Below are positions 1 through 10,980 of a DNA stretch of 64,000 nt, piece by piece (positions within the stretch are counted from its first letter, which is position 1; each line of letters opens with the position of its first letter). Origin of the DNA: Coptis chinensis. Lineage: Eukaryota > Streptophyta > Magnoliopsida > Ranunculales > Ranunculaceae. The notes under the pieces were generated by a model. It made no database searches. It had not been told where the DNA came from and saw nothing but the letters and a program-made list of their open reading frames with translations. The stretch spans positions 62,455,501-62,519,500 of the forward strand of contig CM027377.1 in the NCBI GenBank assembly GCA_015680905.1, given 5' to 3'. The translations under genes were made by a program, and so were the position numbers.

Positions 1-14
1 ATATCATCCGCGGA

Positions 15-593
15 TTGACCAACACCCTAGACACTTTGGAAGCGACGAAGCAGGAGATCCATGGGCCTGACGGTTGGAAAGCGCGATATGCTAAGCTGGA
101 TAAAGAACGCGATGATTATCGTATCGCGGCTTTGAAGGCCCACAATGATCGCATGACCGTGGAAGGGGCTCTTCGCCAACAATTGACTGACCTTCAGGCT
201 AAAATGACGAGCGAGAAGGTAGCAATGGAGGCCGCCGCTCAGGCCACTCTCGACCAATCCCTGACTGCTGCTTCTGATCGCTTCCGCACTTTGGCCGAAA
301 AGAAAATCAATAGAGAACTCCAACGTCAGCTGGATGAGCTCACTGCAGCTGGGCGACTCCTTCCCTTGCCACCTTCTGCTCCTGTCCAGGCCGTTGATCC
401 AACTGCCACTTCCCTCCGCTGCTTGAAGAAGAACTCAGCACCCACCAGGCGACAGACGACGCGGTGGTGGAAATATCAGAAGGCTCACCCACAAAAGCAG
501 TGCCAGAAGATCCCACTCCAAAGGAACCGGCTGAGGAGCACTAACTTGGAGTTCACTCTTTTGTTTTATGTCTCAATACTTTTTGCTTCCTAA
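15..593 (+). CDS. Antisense extra ORF of the Tat element, coiled-coil type
   Basis: An open frame of 192 codons runs opposite to the element's pol genes. Residues 1-125 are charged and rich in Glu, Lys, Ala, Gln and Leu with heptad-like spacing, as in a long coiled coil. The tail is basic and probably read out of the original frame. Its position between integrase and the missing 3' LTR, and its orientation, match the antisense ORFs described in Tat-lineage elements. The second Tat element in this window has antisense ORFs in the same place (38433-41122), one of them also coiled-coil rich. The biological role of these ORFs is unknown. It may continue left of the window. Confidence 0.55.
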   Translation: MTNTLDTLEATKQEIHGPDGWKARYAKLDKERDDYRIAALKAHNDRMTVEGALRQQLTDLQAKMTSEKVAMEAAAQATLDQSLTAASDRFRTLAEKKINRELQRQLDELTAAGRLLPLPPSAPVQAVDPTATSLRCLKKNSAPTRRQTTRWWKYQKAHPQKQCQKIPLQRNRLRSTNLEFTLLFYVSILFAS

Positions 594-758
594 CTATTTG
601 TCTTAATACTCTGTGTCCAGCGGGCTATTAAGTTACTCACTCTTTGTTCCCCATTTAACTGACTTGACGTATTTTAGCTGTTATCTCATTTGGAATGTGT
701 TTTACCAATTTGCACCAACTCTATTTATCTGTATTCTGCTTAGCCGTCTATATTGACT

Positions 759-1165
759 TGGTTTGGGGAAGCTCCGTTTGCTCCCACTTTGGTTTTGGAC
801 CTCATTGTCCGCGGAGGGCTCACCCCCTCCGTTGCTTCTGGTAGCCGTACGGCTGTTTGGGGGCAGCTCAGTTTGCCCCCAGTTGATTTTGGACCTCGTC
901 GTTCGCAAAGGGCTCGTCCCCTTCGCTGTCTCTTGCAGCCGTGAGGCTGTTTGGGGGCAGCTCAGTTTGCCCCCAGTTGGTTTTGGACCTCATCGTCCGC
1001 AAAGGGCTCATCCCCTCCGCTGTGTCTGGCAGCCGTGAGGCTGTTTGGGGACAGCTCATTTTTCGCCCGGTTGGTTTTGGACCTCGTTGTCCACGAAGGG
1101 CTCATCCCCTCCGTTGTCTCTGGTAGCCATGAAGCTGTTCAGGGCAGCTTAGTTTTCCCGCAAGT
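759..1165 (-). repeat. 94-bp tandem repeat array, about 4.3 copies
   Basis: The phrase CTGTTTGGGGGCAGCTCAG recurs with small changes at 853, 947, 1041 and 1135, giving a regular 94-bp period, and a more diverged copy begins near 759. Each unit holds a GGTTTTGGACCTC core and a GC-rich AAAGGGCTC segment, unlike the AT-rich surroundings. The array lies in the 3' untranslated part of the Tat element. Tandem arrays there are known in Tat/Ogre elements and can seed satellite DNA. Short reading frames across it are by-products of the repeat. Confidence 0.9.
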
Positions 1166-1416
1166 TGGGAACCGTCTCTCGAATAAGTTATTCTATCAGA
1201 TCGCAGCTAATAAAAACACCATATCCTTTGGTCCCCATTGCACTCTGTTCAACGATAAAACCTATAACACAAAACAACATAATACACTCGAATAACAATC
1301 TTTGGTGGTTTAGGAGTTTGTCCTTAATTACAATAACACTGTACAAAACATCACTCGTGAAACTTCTTCAGCATCCTGATGTTCCAAGGTCTCGCGATGT
1401 CCTCTCCCTTCGGAGT

Positions 1417-2450
1417 CTACAACCGATAGGTCCCAGCGCTCCCCTTATCAACCACAGTGTAGGGCCCTTCCCAGTTGGGCCCCAGTTTTCCGTCTTTCTC
1501 CTTTCTGGTGGCTGGGGTCACTCGTCTCAGAACGCGGTCTCCAATCTGAAACTGCTGTGGCTTTACCCTCTTGTCGTATTGCCTCTGTAATCTTCTGTGG
1601 TATTCTTCCAATCTAATGCGAGCTATGTCTATCTTTTCCTCTGTAAGGTTCAACTCAGCAGCTAATATAGTTTCGTTGACTCCTTCTTCTACCGCTCTGG
1701 TTCTAGTAGTGGCCTCCACCATCTCCACAGGAATCACTGCCTCTACTCCATATGCCATGGCAAATGGCGACTCTTGAGTAGATGTTTGCGGTGTGGTTCG
1801 GTATGCCCATAGCACCTGGTTCAATTCGTCTGCCCAAGACCCCTTTCGGTCCTCCAATTTTTTCTTCAAATTATCCATTATAGTCTTGTTTGAGGATTAT
1901 GCCTGTCCGTTCCCTTCTGGATTGTAAGGATCTGAGAACCCTTGCTTCACCTTGAACGGTTGGAGGAAATCATGTACCTTACCCCCTGTAAACTGAGTCC
2001 CATTATCCGCGATTATAGTATGCGGCAGCCCAAATCTGCAAATTATGTTCTCCCACAGGAATTTCTCGACTTGTTCCTCCTTAACTTGCTGTAATGCCAC
2101 ACCTTCTACCCATTTGGTAAAATAGTCAGTCGCGGCCAACATGAACCTTCGTTTGCCACTGGCCATGGGTAGCAGTCTGACGATGTCTAGCGCCCACATG
2201 GCGAAAGGCCAAGGGTTGAACACCTTATGCAAGGATTCCGCAGGAGCGTGTATTAGCGGTGAGAATCTTTGACATTTCTCACACCTCTTGGCATACTCGG
2301 TTGCGTCTCGCTTCATGTGTGGCCAAAAATACCCTTGTGATAACAACCGATGCGATGTCGTCTTCCCTGCCGAATGGCTTCCGCAATCTCCCTCATGAAT
2401 CTCACCCATGACTTCTTCCGCCTGTCGAGGCCCTAAACACTTCAACAATG
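1417..2450 (-). pseudogene. Tat element integrase region (fossil)
   Basis: The zinc-binding N-terminal part (YFWPHMKRD followed by CEKCQRF) lies near 2270-2340. The catalytic core, with ADNGTQF near 2000, follows. A C-terminal part at 1417-1878 contains WAYRTTPQTST and an RVTPATR segment of the kind found at the end of Ty3/gypsy integrases. Integrase inserts the DNA copy into the host genome. The region belongs to the minus-strand Tat element and is not a host gene. Confidence 0.88.
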
Positions 2451-2689
2451 GACCGCTGACATTACGTCTGTACATGTCACCATTTATCAAAGTGTATCTT
2501 TGGGACATCTGCTCCATTCTTTTCCTCTCTCGTTTGCCCTCGATCTCTGACCCCGAAAGGAAACTCTTTATGGGTCCCATCCATCCCGACTCTCCCTCGG
2601 TGACTTCCCAAATCCCTTCATCCTCGGATGTACTTGGTTTGCTGAGCACCCTGATTTCCACGGCTCTGCCCTCGGTTCTTGGAAGAACC

Positions 2690-3428
2690 GCCGCAACATA
2701 CGTTAAAGCATCGGCGTGTCTGTTTTCTCCGCGGCCAAGATGAGCGAATTTGATCTTAGTAAATTTGCTAGCCTTTCTCTGCAATACCTCCAAATACTTC
2801 GCCATCCTAGGGCATCGGGCCACAAACTCTCCGTTCATTTGACATATTACCAAGTTGGAATCTGAATACACTGTCAATTCCCTCACTCCCAGATCAGCGG
2901 CCATTTCCAATCCTGCTATTACTGCTTCGTACTCTGACTCACTATTCGAAGCTGCGAACCCCAATTTCATCGACAATTCTAACCGGTTATTTTCTGGTGC
3001 AACCAATACTACCCCAATTCCACTTCCTGTGTCGGTTGCGGACCCATCTGCGAAGACCCTCCATCCATTCCTCATATCCCAAGGATCGAATGGGTCATGA
3101 CTGGGATCACCCTCTTGTTCCATAATCATATCTTCCCCCCCCACGTAGGGTCCTCGATGGGGAATTCTGCCATAGCCTGTGCCTTCTCCGCTGTCCTGAT
3201 CTGATACTCTATATCATATGAACTCAGCACTACTGCCCATTTCAGCATTCTTCCTGACTTGTCCGCCTTCAAGGCCTGTTTGAGTGGCAAGTTACTCACC
3301 ACCACTACTGAGTAAGCATCGAAGTAAGGTTTCAACTTCAACGCTGAGAAAACCGAAGCCAAAGCAAATTTTTCGATCCTACTGTATCTGGTTTCAGCAT
3401 CTAGCATGGTTTTGCTCTGAAAGTACAC
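2690..3428 (-). pseudogene. Tat element dual RNase H region (fossil)
   Basis: Two RNase H-type domains lie side by side. The first (3126-3428) is the usual Ty3/gypsy type, next to reverse transcriptase, with the segment AETRYSRIEKFALA. The second, near 2690-3090, begins with FADGSATDTGSGIGVV and later shows NSESEYEAVIAGLE and YSDSNLVICQ, the pattern of the extra archaeal-type RNase H known from plant Tat elements. RNase H degrades the RNA strand of the RNA-DNA hybrid during reverse transcription. Confidence 0.85.
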
Positions 3429-3434
3429 CGGCCT

Positions 3435-4445
3435 TTATGCTTTGTCCACCACCCTTATCAACACAGAGTTGATTGCGTACTCTGACACCCCCAAGTAAAG
3501 ATACAACTTTTCTCCTTGCCCTGGTCGCGACAGGATTGGGGCTTTTCCTAAATAAACCTTTAACTCTTGGAAATCCTTTTCGCACGCCTCGGTCCACTGG
3601 AAGTCGGTTGTCTTCCGCAAGAGTAGGTACAGAGGTCTACACTTGTTTGAAGACTTTGAAATGAACCGGTTGAGAGCCGCGATTCTCCCTGCCAACCTCT
3701 GGACCTCTTTCACATTCTGTGGTGATTGGATTTCCACCAAAGCCCTGATCTGGTCCAGATTTGCTTCAATTCTGTGGTATGTGACGATATAACCCAAAAA
3801 CTTTCCTGATGTCACCCCAAAGGTGCATTTCTCTGGATTCAACATCAGCTTGTATTTCCGTAGTATAGAGAACATCTCCCTCAATCCTTCTAGATGTTCC
3901 TCTTCGGTCATACTCTTCTCTACCATATCGTCTATGTAGATTTCCATTCCCTTTCTGATTTTGCTCTCAAACATCTTCTCCCCTATCTTCTGAAATGTGG
4001 CCCCGGCGTTTTTCAGTCCGAAAGGCATTCGGGTATAACAGTAGATTCCTCCTTCTACTATGAACGCGGTTTTTTCCTGGTCTAGCTCATACATGAACAC
4101 CTGATTGTACCCCATTGATGCGCCCATGAAAGAGAAAAACTTAAACTCCGCTGTCCGATCCACCAGCTCGTCTATCTGCGGCATTGGATAGCAATCTTTT
4201 GGGCACTGCAAGTTAACATCTGTGAAGTCGACACACATTCTCACTTTTCCATTCTTTTTTGAAACCGCAACTATGTTTGAGAGCCACTCCGTGAATTGGC
4301 ATTCGCGAATTATGCCGGCCGCTTTCAACCTATGTATCTCCTCACGTATTCCTTGTGCATACTGCGGCTTTAAACCTCTCATCTTTTGCCGGATGGGTGA
4401 CAAGCAAATTCCGGATCCAACCCAACCAGATCCTCTACGGACCAT
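3435..4445 (-). pseudogene. Tat element reverse transcriptase region (fossil)
   Basis: A 336-codon open segment carries Ty3/gypsy reverse transcriptase motifs in order: KKNGKVRMCVDFTDVN, LNP-type fingers, RMPFGLKNAGATFQ, and the active-site YIDDM. It is followed by the thumb/connection segment KCTFGVTSGKFLGYIV. The enzyme copies the element RNA into DNA. The gag/protease frame lies upstream (to the right) and RNase H downstream, as expected. It is part of an ancient insertion. Confidence 0.92.
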
Positions 4446-4627
4446 GCGAAAACATCACTGTTCTCTGTTAACAAATTGGTCAACTTTGCTTTCCAACTCT
4501 CTGATAAATCGGCCCCAATAGACACAAATTTCTCTTCTTCCTCAGTACCTACGTTCACGGTCTCCACCTCATCCATTGTCTTTGCCCCTACTGGCAATTC
4601 CCCGTTCTCTACCGCGGTCTGTAATTG

Positions 4628-6124
4628 CTATGTCCGGGGTTCGCCATCTCTTTGGGTATCCTTATCCGGTGTGCGGATCAATTCGCGAATCGCCACCTGG
4701 TGAATCTTTTGAGCCGCGACTTGGTCCCCCCTTATCTCATACATTCCTCCCTTAGTCGGAAAACGGATCACTTGATAGTAGGTGGATGGGATTGCCTTCA
4801 TCTCGTGAATCCATCTTCTTCCCAAGATCGCGTTAAACTGCGAAGTAGAGTCCACGATCATGAAACGAGTGAACACTGTCACCGGACCTGCATTCACTGG
4901 TAGCACCAGTTCCCTTATGGGTTCAGTCATGCTACTGTTGAATCCAAACAAATTAGTCCGAGGGGGATGCAATTGCTTCTTCTCGAGGCTCATTTCCTCC
5001 ATCGCGCCCCTAAACAACAAATCGACTGAGCTCCCACAGTCTATTAATACCCTCTTCACCATGTAGTTACCCACTGCTATCGTTATTACCAGTGCGTCCT
5101 CGTGAGGCGAGACTACCGCTTCCAGATCCTTCGGTGTGAACTCTATCCTCCCATCCCCCGCAGTGGCCCCTGGAACCGGCCGCAGAATACTCGAGACCTC
5201 ATTTATCTGCTGTACGCTGGCCATCCTCCTGACTTTGTCCCTATGAGCATTCTTTCCTATTGATTCTCCACTAAAGATAACATTGATTGTACCTAGAATC
5301 CTTGCCATGACCGGTGCTCTTTCGACCGGATGGGTCTCCTTGATGAATTCCCTCAGCAACCGCTTTTCTATCATTCTTTCTATCAACCATTGTAACGCGA
5401 AACATTCATTGGTTTTGTGGTTTCTGATCTGGTGGTAGGCACAGAACGGCTTCTCTTCCAACTCTCTAGGTGTACTTCTCGGACCTTCATAATACTGCAT
5501 ACCTTTGATTAGCGGCAAGATTTCCTCTAAGGGTTTGTTCAAAGGAGTTGACACTATGTCGCGGTATGGTTTTCTCTCATGAATGTCTCTCCTACCTTGG
5601 TCCCGACCTCTCTCGGCTTTGTGTGTTTCTTCCCTGTAAGACCCCCCTTCTCTTGCCGCAGCCTTGCCTCTGTCTTTCCGGTCGTCATGTCCTACACTCT
5701 GCACTGATTTCTCTGTCTTCCTAGGTTCCTTGGTAGTTCTTTGCAACATATCCTCATAGCGTATGTACTTCTCGACCTTCGGATACAACGCATGTAACGT
5801 AGTGACTTTGATTTTGGATACAGATTCATGGACTCTAGTTCCCTGTTTCAACCCATGCTGGAATGCTATGACCGCGGTGTGCTCATCCAAATTCTCCACC
5901 TTCAACGTCTCTTCCTGTAGAAGTCTGGTTGCCTCCACTGCCGTATCTTGAACTTCCTCCTGCGTTTCTTCCATTTCCACACTCAGGGTTTCTTCCTCCC
6001 TGATTTCCGCTCTCACTTTTTTTGGTCTCCCTCTTAATTTCTTAGCTATCGTTGCCATTCTGTAAATTTCTCTTCCTATCACTAGATCGCAGGTCACCTC
6101 ATGCGTCCCCACAGACGGCACCAA
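4628..6124 (-). pseudogene. Tat element gag/protease region (fossil)
   Basis: This 498-codon open segment starts right after the primer-binding site. Residues about 90-150 (DEHTAVIAFQHGLKQG) resemble the end of a Retrotrans_gag capsid domain. Residues about 240-265 (AYHQIRNHKTNECFALQ) are a zinc-knuckle-like stretch. Residues about 355-440 form an aspartic-protease-like domain, where LIDCGSSVDLLF takes the place of the usual DTGAS-type site, followed by FNAILGRRWIH. Gag packages RNA and the protease matures the polyprotein. The frame is shorter than a typical Tat gag-protease, and the copy is broken. Confidence 0.82.
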
Positions 6125-6125
6125 A
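6106..6125 (-). other. Primer-binding site of the first Tat element
   Basis: On the minus strand the sequence TTTGGTGCCGTCTGTGGGGA lies directly inside the LTR end. It closely matches the site of the second Tat element (TGGCGCCGTCTGTGGGGA at 31064). Tat/Ogre elements are known to use a tRNA-Arg-type primer with this TGGCGCCG-like start. Confidence 0.8.
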
Positions 6126-6552
6126 TGTATAATCAGATTTTACAACCCTTGAAATCAGAATGTAATCTCTAATCTTACAATCTCTCTCTCTCCCTTTTCT
6201 CTCAGTTTTCTTTTTTCTCTTTTCTTTCTTTCTCACCTTTTTCTCTCTCTTCTTATACCCTCTAACTGCTAACTGCTTCTTGGTTCCATGATCTCCACCT
6301 CTCTCTCCCCACGATCGCTAACCGCCCACCTACCATCTTAGGTATCGCGGCCTGGATCCCCTACTCATGGCCTCTCTTCTACTAACTTGCCTCCACTCTA
6401 GCTCATGAACCCTCCTTCTCTTCACGTATCTCTTAAGTCCACGTCCTTCTAATATTTCGCGGACTCGATCCTGTGCTCCCCCTCTCTCCTACCTTATACT
6501 ACCTCGATCCATGAGACGTGTCATCCTGTTGGTCCTGAATTTGGCTGATACA
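6126..6552 (-). repeat. 5' LTR of the first Tat element, 427 bp
   Basis: The segment begins TGTAT and ends ATACA, a perfect 5-bp inverted end pair with the canonical TG...CA. The primer-binding site touches its inner edge. It is CT-rich on the plus strand. The sequence immediately right (from 6560) matches internal Athila-like DNA at 48811, which supports this outer boundary. Confidence 0.8.
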
Positions 6553-6706
6553 AGTGACATTTCATGAAATTAAGGTACCTAATTACATTATGTATTCCAA
6601 TTAAATCAACAAGGCTCATGGTTTCTATATTTCGATATTTATACATGCAATTTTAATACGTGAACGTACAATGTGCTAAAATTAAATAGACCACCTTCAA
6701 ACAATT
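6553..6706 (-). mobile_element. Athila-like 3' non-coding fragment, part 1
   Basis: The stretch GAAATTAAGGTACCTAATTA through the segment ending ACAATGTGCTAAAATTAAAT is nearly identical to 48811-48915 and to 14420-14490. In those places it is part of the non-coding region between the module ORF and the 3' LTR of Athila-like elements. Here it is split by the LTR-like insert 6707-8345 and continues from 8346. Confidence 0.7.
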
Positions 6707-6730
6707 CTTTACACTTTGCGGTGTAAAGAA
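6705..6730. repeat. Perfect 10-bp-stem hairpin
   Basis: TTCTTTACAC is followed by a 6-base loop and then its exact reverse complement GTGTAAAGAA. It lies at the junction between the Athila-like fragment and the inserted LTR-like segment, so it may mark an element end or a repair scar. I cannot assign it a function. Confidence 0.6.
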
Positions 6731-8345
6731 TTGAACTTTCTTATCCGTTCTGTGCTAACTCAACTTCCTTACTAATGGTTCTTTGATTGTTTAGTTAGAG
6801 TATGGATTCGTTCCAACCTAAAGTCTATGATAACATTACTACTTTATTATGCTATTTTAGGAAACTAATGAGTAAGGTTTTTATGCGAAGTCTTGATTTG
6901 TTTTACTTCCTAACGGACACTTATCATGCAAAATACGAGAACGGAACAACTAATTTTTTTAACAAGATACTTAAGAGAGAAAAGGGGTAGAGGATTATGC
7001 TACTCATGCAATGTCACATTATATTCTCTTAGAATTAGATTACTACCATCTCTAAGCTATTTTGGGTTCATTATCAAACCCCAAACGGATTGAGAATCGA
7101 TCCCTAGCGAGATGAACTCATCTCTAAGTCCATTTCCCTAGTGTGAGGAGTTGAACTGATATTTCATCTCTGAAATACCATCTCAACTCCTGGACTCATG
7201 AAACAGACTCTTGTCAATTAGAGGAACATGAGGTCAAATGTGACTCACGCGCACGGCTATCCCAGGTGTGAATTAGGAGGTGCACGCGAGTCATTCTCAA
7301 CTTCCAGGGCTCAAGTTTGTCCGGACACTACTATTTTGGGGTAGGGTGCTACATGGGTCCTATGTTCTAAGCATTTAATCTTACTTCTAAGAACATATAA
7401 AATCCTTACATGAGCATCATTAACCCTCCACCTTGGAGAGTTTTAGCTCATGATTCCTAGATGATTGAAAGACTACAAGTTATATGTGCTAATGAGAGAG
7501 GGGAAGAAGAAAAGAATACTACACACACTGATTTACCTAAGGAAATGTTGAAATTTTTATTCAAGAACTAAGAGTGTTCCACCATTAAAACTATTACAAG
7601 CTTTTTAACATAAAAACAAAACTGAAAGTAAAATACAAGACAAGGAATGAAATGGAGTCAAGGGAGTAAATGCTAAAATCAGCCCCCCTTCAATACATAT
7701 CATAGCTTTCTCTCTTCCATCCCACGTGAACCACCTCCCTCATTAAATTCAATCCTATTTAAAACCAAATCAAGCCAAAATAATCACTATTCAAGAATCC
7801 AAATTTAAGTCTTCCTAATTAATGAGATGCAAGGTGTCATGTGGTGCCAATTATTTGTTTGACTTATGAGCATGACTTGGGACATGATGACTTATCCGAT
7901 CTTGCAGGCCCACAACGTGGGTCCACGTGCTGTGTCCAGTGGCAAGCCTATCTTTTAGCATTTTTACAACGTCCTGCCTTTGCATAGAGTTCATCGCACT
8001 GATCGTCTAAGTAGCTCACTTGCCGAATTCGGAGTCCTGGTTTAAAAGATATGAGCTTCGGAAGCTTGATGTTTCTGTGTATGTAATCTCGTTTCTGACT
8101 TGATTATGTCCTGTTTGAGTCTTTAAGCTTTAAGTCCAGATTTGTTGGGCTTCACATGGCTTAATCGGAAAGCTTTATCTATACTCCCTATTCTGTGCTT
8201 AAATACTGGCTTTATCATCATTTTTATGTTGGTTGTGCCAACCTGCAAAAGCACGAAAATGCGATTATTTCCTGATTATTAAGCACATAATTAACCGAAA
8301 TGCACGTCTCTACGGGGTTTTATAATACAGTTTTGGGTGCTTATC
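6707..8345 (-). mobile_element. Solo LTR-like insert (family also at 57850-59463)
   Basis: From about 7080 to 8345 the sequence runs parallel to 58200-59463. Shared blocks include ATCGATCCCTAG, GAGATGAACTCATCTC, a TCATTAACCCTCC stretch, GTGGGTCCA followed by TGTGTCCAGTGG, and the end TTTTGGGTGCTTATCA. The right end is therefore a TTATCA terminus like those of the Athila-like LTRs here. Its left end differs from the other copy and may be incomplete or rearranged. No coding region is recognised. The surrounding Athila-like sequence resumes directly at 8346. Confidence 0.6.
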
Positions 8346-8766
8346 AGGGGGTTCATGAAATAATTCAAATATCATAATTAAATTACGTAGCTAACTAACC
8401 TAGACTCTACTGGAGTAAACATGATATGCAAAAGGGTGGCAAAAAGTTTTGAAATGAAAGACCAAATTACACCAAAACAAAATTTGAAAACCTTTTTTAA
8501 GTTTGAAAAATTTTGTGGCCTATACTCCAGAAAAGTGGTATGTTACAAAAAATTATATGGGTATTTTAAAGTCAGATTCCCCAAGACTGTGTACACCCCC
8601 AAACAAGCAAGAAACTGGAGTGGCACAAGATGGATGATGCGTGGTCAACTACAAACTAATAGCCGAAAGAGTTGGGGGTCTAACCATAAAAATATGATAC
8701 TAAATGCACCCCAAATAGAATGAAGTGGTATAATTAGAAGTAATCATGTAGAAGAATGAATGAAAA
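8346..8766 (-). mobile_element. Athila-like 3' non-coding fragment, part 2
   Basis: The block TTCATGAAATAATTCAAAT, then CTCTACTGGAGTAAACATGA and AAAAAGTTTTGAAAT, repeats at 14500-14610 and 48945-49050. It contains the polypurine-like motif CACCCCCAAACA on the plus strand near 8595. The fragment is interrupted by the SINE and solo-LTR nest and continues as the module ORF from 12810. Confidence 0.65.
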
Positions 8767-8780
8767 CCCACACATTTTTG

Positions 8781-8829
8781 TAAGTGCCTTCTAGCTTAGT
8801 TGGTAAAACCTCTGGGTGATGATACTAGA
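8781..8829 (+). mobile_element. tRNA-derived SINE 1, left half
   Basis: The segment CTAGCTTAGTTGGTAAAACC is a good polymerase III box A. The element is split by the solo LTR. Its right half, with box B, lies at 12339-12405. The flanking copies of CCCACACATTTTTG (8767-8780) and CCCACACATTTTG (12406-12418) look like its target-site duplication. Confidence 0.65.
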
Positions 8830-10255
8830 TGTAACGCCCGTATTTAAAATACGTATTTTTCTATTTATTAATTAATTAATTTATTTATTTAAAATTTGTT
8901 GAATTTGGATTTGGGATACGCGGGCCTGATTTCTGGGCCCGAGTCTGTATTGGGCTTAGGTTTCGAACCCAAGTATATAATCACATTGTTCTAGAGAATA
9001 GGGTTTTTAGAAAATAAAAAAATAATAAAAATGGATGCAGAGATAAAAGTTGGATTGCTAGAGGGTGGAGCGCGACGATTCAGACTACGAGGGATTCGTC
9101 GAGCTGTTAGTTAAGGTGAGTAGTTATATTTTTACTCTATTTCACAAAAGCTTTACTGTCAGAGTTTTTGTTCGCGCTTAGTTTTCTGCTTTTCCTATGT
9201 CGGGTTATTTTTCTCGTCGTCGCGTGGGATTTTTGGACTGGTTAGATGTTAGTATAGTTATTTAGTTAAGCATTGAAATTCTTTACTTAACTGTTGGAAC
9301 AAGGAAGAGGTCGAAAATGGGGGCGCAAGTCTAGAGAACAGAGAAATCGTCTCTACCTACTGTTTGAACTTGTATTGGGTTTATTAGGTTGTTATGTTGG
9401 TTGGATGTTTGATTGGGTGCTAGGGAGTGTGGTGGAAGCTTGAACAACTGTGTTAATGGCGACCAGAAATTGCCCAGCTTAGATTAAACTTTGTTGTTTG
9501 GGTTTTTGTTTGGGTATTTGAATGGGTTGTTAGTAATGGGATTAGGAGGATTGATTGAGGTTGGAATGAGGGCTATTGAATGGGAGCTATCGAAACTATG
9601 TCGAAGCTCTGTTAATGGCGGACGAGATGTCAATCTAGTGTGGAGGAAGGGTTAAATGAAATTTATAAGGTAGTCGTGTTGGTTGTCAATGGAAGGGGGT
9701 GTGTTTGAGTGTGTGGGGGATGTTGGACGGTGGTGAATGGAGGTCGATGGAATCCAGATCTAGATTTGAGGATGATTATTGAATTAAGGAGTTGGGGTTT
9801 CGGTTTTGTTAATGTTGTGGGGGTTTTTCCCCTATGCAATTTCGTGTAGATTGGGAGGAGTGGCGATCGGTATTTGTGGTGGTCGATTTGGTGCTGGTGG
9901 TGGAGGAGAAGCCTGAGGAAGAAGATGACCGGTTGGGCTTGGGCCTGGGTCGGTTTCTCTTGGGTTTGGGTTGTTTGGTTGGGCCGGTTTGTTTTGTTTT
10001 GATTGGGCCCGGTTATGTTTTAAATTGTTGGGCTTTAGTTCTAGTTGTTGGGCCATACCAGTTTTGTTAAGTTTGGACCAGTTCTATTTTATTTTGTTTG
10101 GGCCTTTTCCAATTAGTTTCTTTGGGCCGGTTTCTAATTTTATGTGGGTTGGTCCTTATGACCCCAATTGGGTCAGGTTGAATAATAAGTTGGTTTAGAC
10201 TTTTGGGGCCGGGTTTTAAGGTTTGGGCTTGGCCAGTTGGGTCCGAACCATTACC

Positions 10256-10440
10256 TTAGCCATGACCTGAACTTTGACCTTAGCCATGAACCATGACTAT
10301 GACCATGAACCTGTTGAACATAGAAATGACAGTTTGACTTTGACAATGATAGTTTGACTTCGACCATGACAGTTTGACTTTGACCATGACGTGTCGACTT
10401 TGACCGTTGACCGTTGACTGTGGAATGTTGACTTTTTCCA
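10256..10440 (+). repeat. TTGAC-rich degenerate repeat in the solo LTR
   Basis: Short units such as AGTTTGACTTTGACCATGAC recur with variation over about 185 bp, giving many TTGAC cores. TTGAC is the core of the W-box bound by WRKY factors, so this could have been a stress-responsive U3 enhancer. That reading is inference. A simple degenerate microsatellite is the alternative. Confidence 0.6.
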
Positions 10441-10980
10441 GTTTTTCTCATATTTAAGAATATGGACAAATGTAGTAATAAAATATTGTCGAAAAGGGTA
10501 TAATTTGGTTGTCAGTATCTAGGAAAGATTTGACGTTGATATTGTGTATATTTTGACACGTGACGAGATAGAAACTTTAGGAGATATAATATTCCTAAAA
10601 CGCTATAAAAATGTATGCGATACATTTGAAACAATTGTGACACTATGTACTATGTGGGATATATATATTGAATGCAATAGTTTTGGAGACATAAATTTAT
10701 ATAAACACTCTATTATTATATGTGTGAGATGCTACTATGAGGTAGTATAGTATTGGTGAATATTTTTCCACGGGAGTGTGGCGTAGTGCAATAATATATT
10801 GGCACGTGAAAGAATGAAAGTGGTTATGAGATATAATTAAGATATTTCTAAATATTGTGGCATAGTGCAATAAGGTATTTGACCTGCACGTGATATAGTA
10901 GAATTATTATGAGTCATAAATGGATGACACTTGAATAAATTACGTAACGAAAATCCTAGAACCTAGCTACCACAACTCAT

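Larger units (their letters stand above)
1..6552 (-). mobile_element. Ty3/gypsy Tat-lineage LTR retrotransposon (fossil, cut by window edge)
   Basis: Reading the minus strand from right to left, the parts are an LTR, a primer-binding site, gag/protease, reverse transcriptase, two RNase H domains, integrase, a 3' region with tandem repeats and an antisense ORF. This order, the paired RNase H domains and an extra antisense ORF between integrase and the 3' LTR are known Tat-lineage features. The far LTR lies outside the window, so age and target duplication cannot be judged. Several large open segments survive, but the copy is broken. It sits in older Athila-like sequence, because the DNA just right of its LTR matches the region near 48811. 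Confidence 0.9.

Noticed and set aside
753-1126. Several short ORFs in both strands
   Set aside because: They are frames through the 94-bp tandem array and repeat with its period.
9832-10198. Overlapping ORFs on both strands
   Set aside because: They come from low-complexity G/T-rich LTR sequence and have no protein motif.
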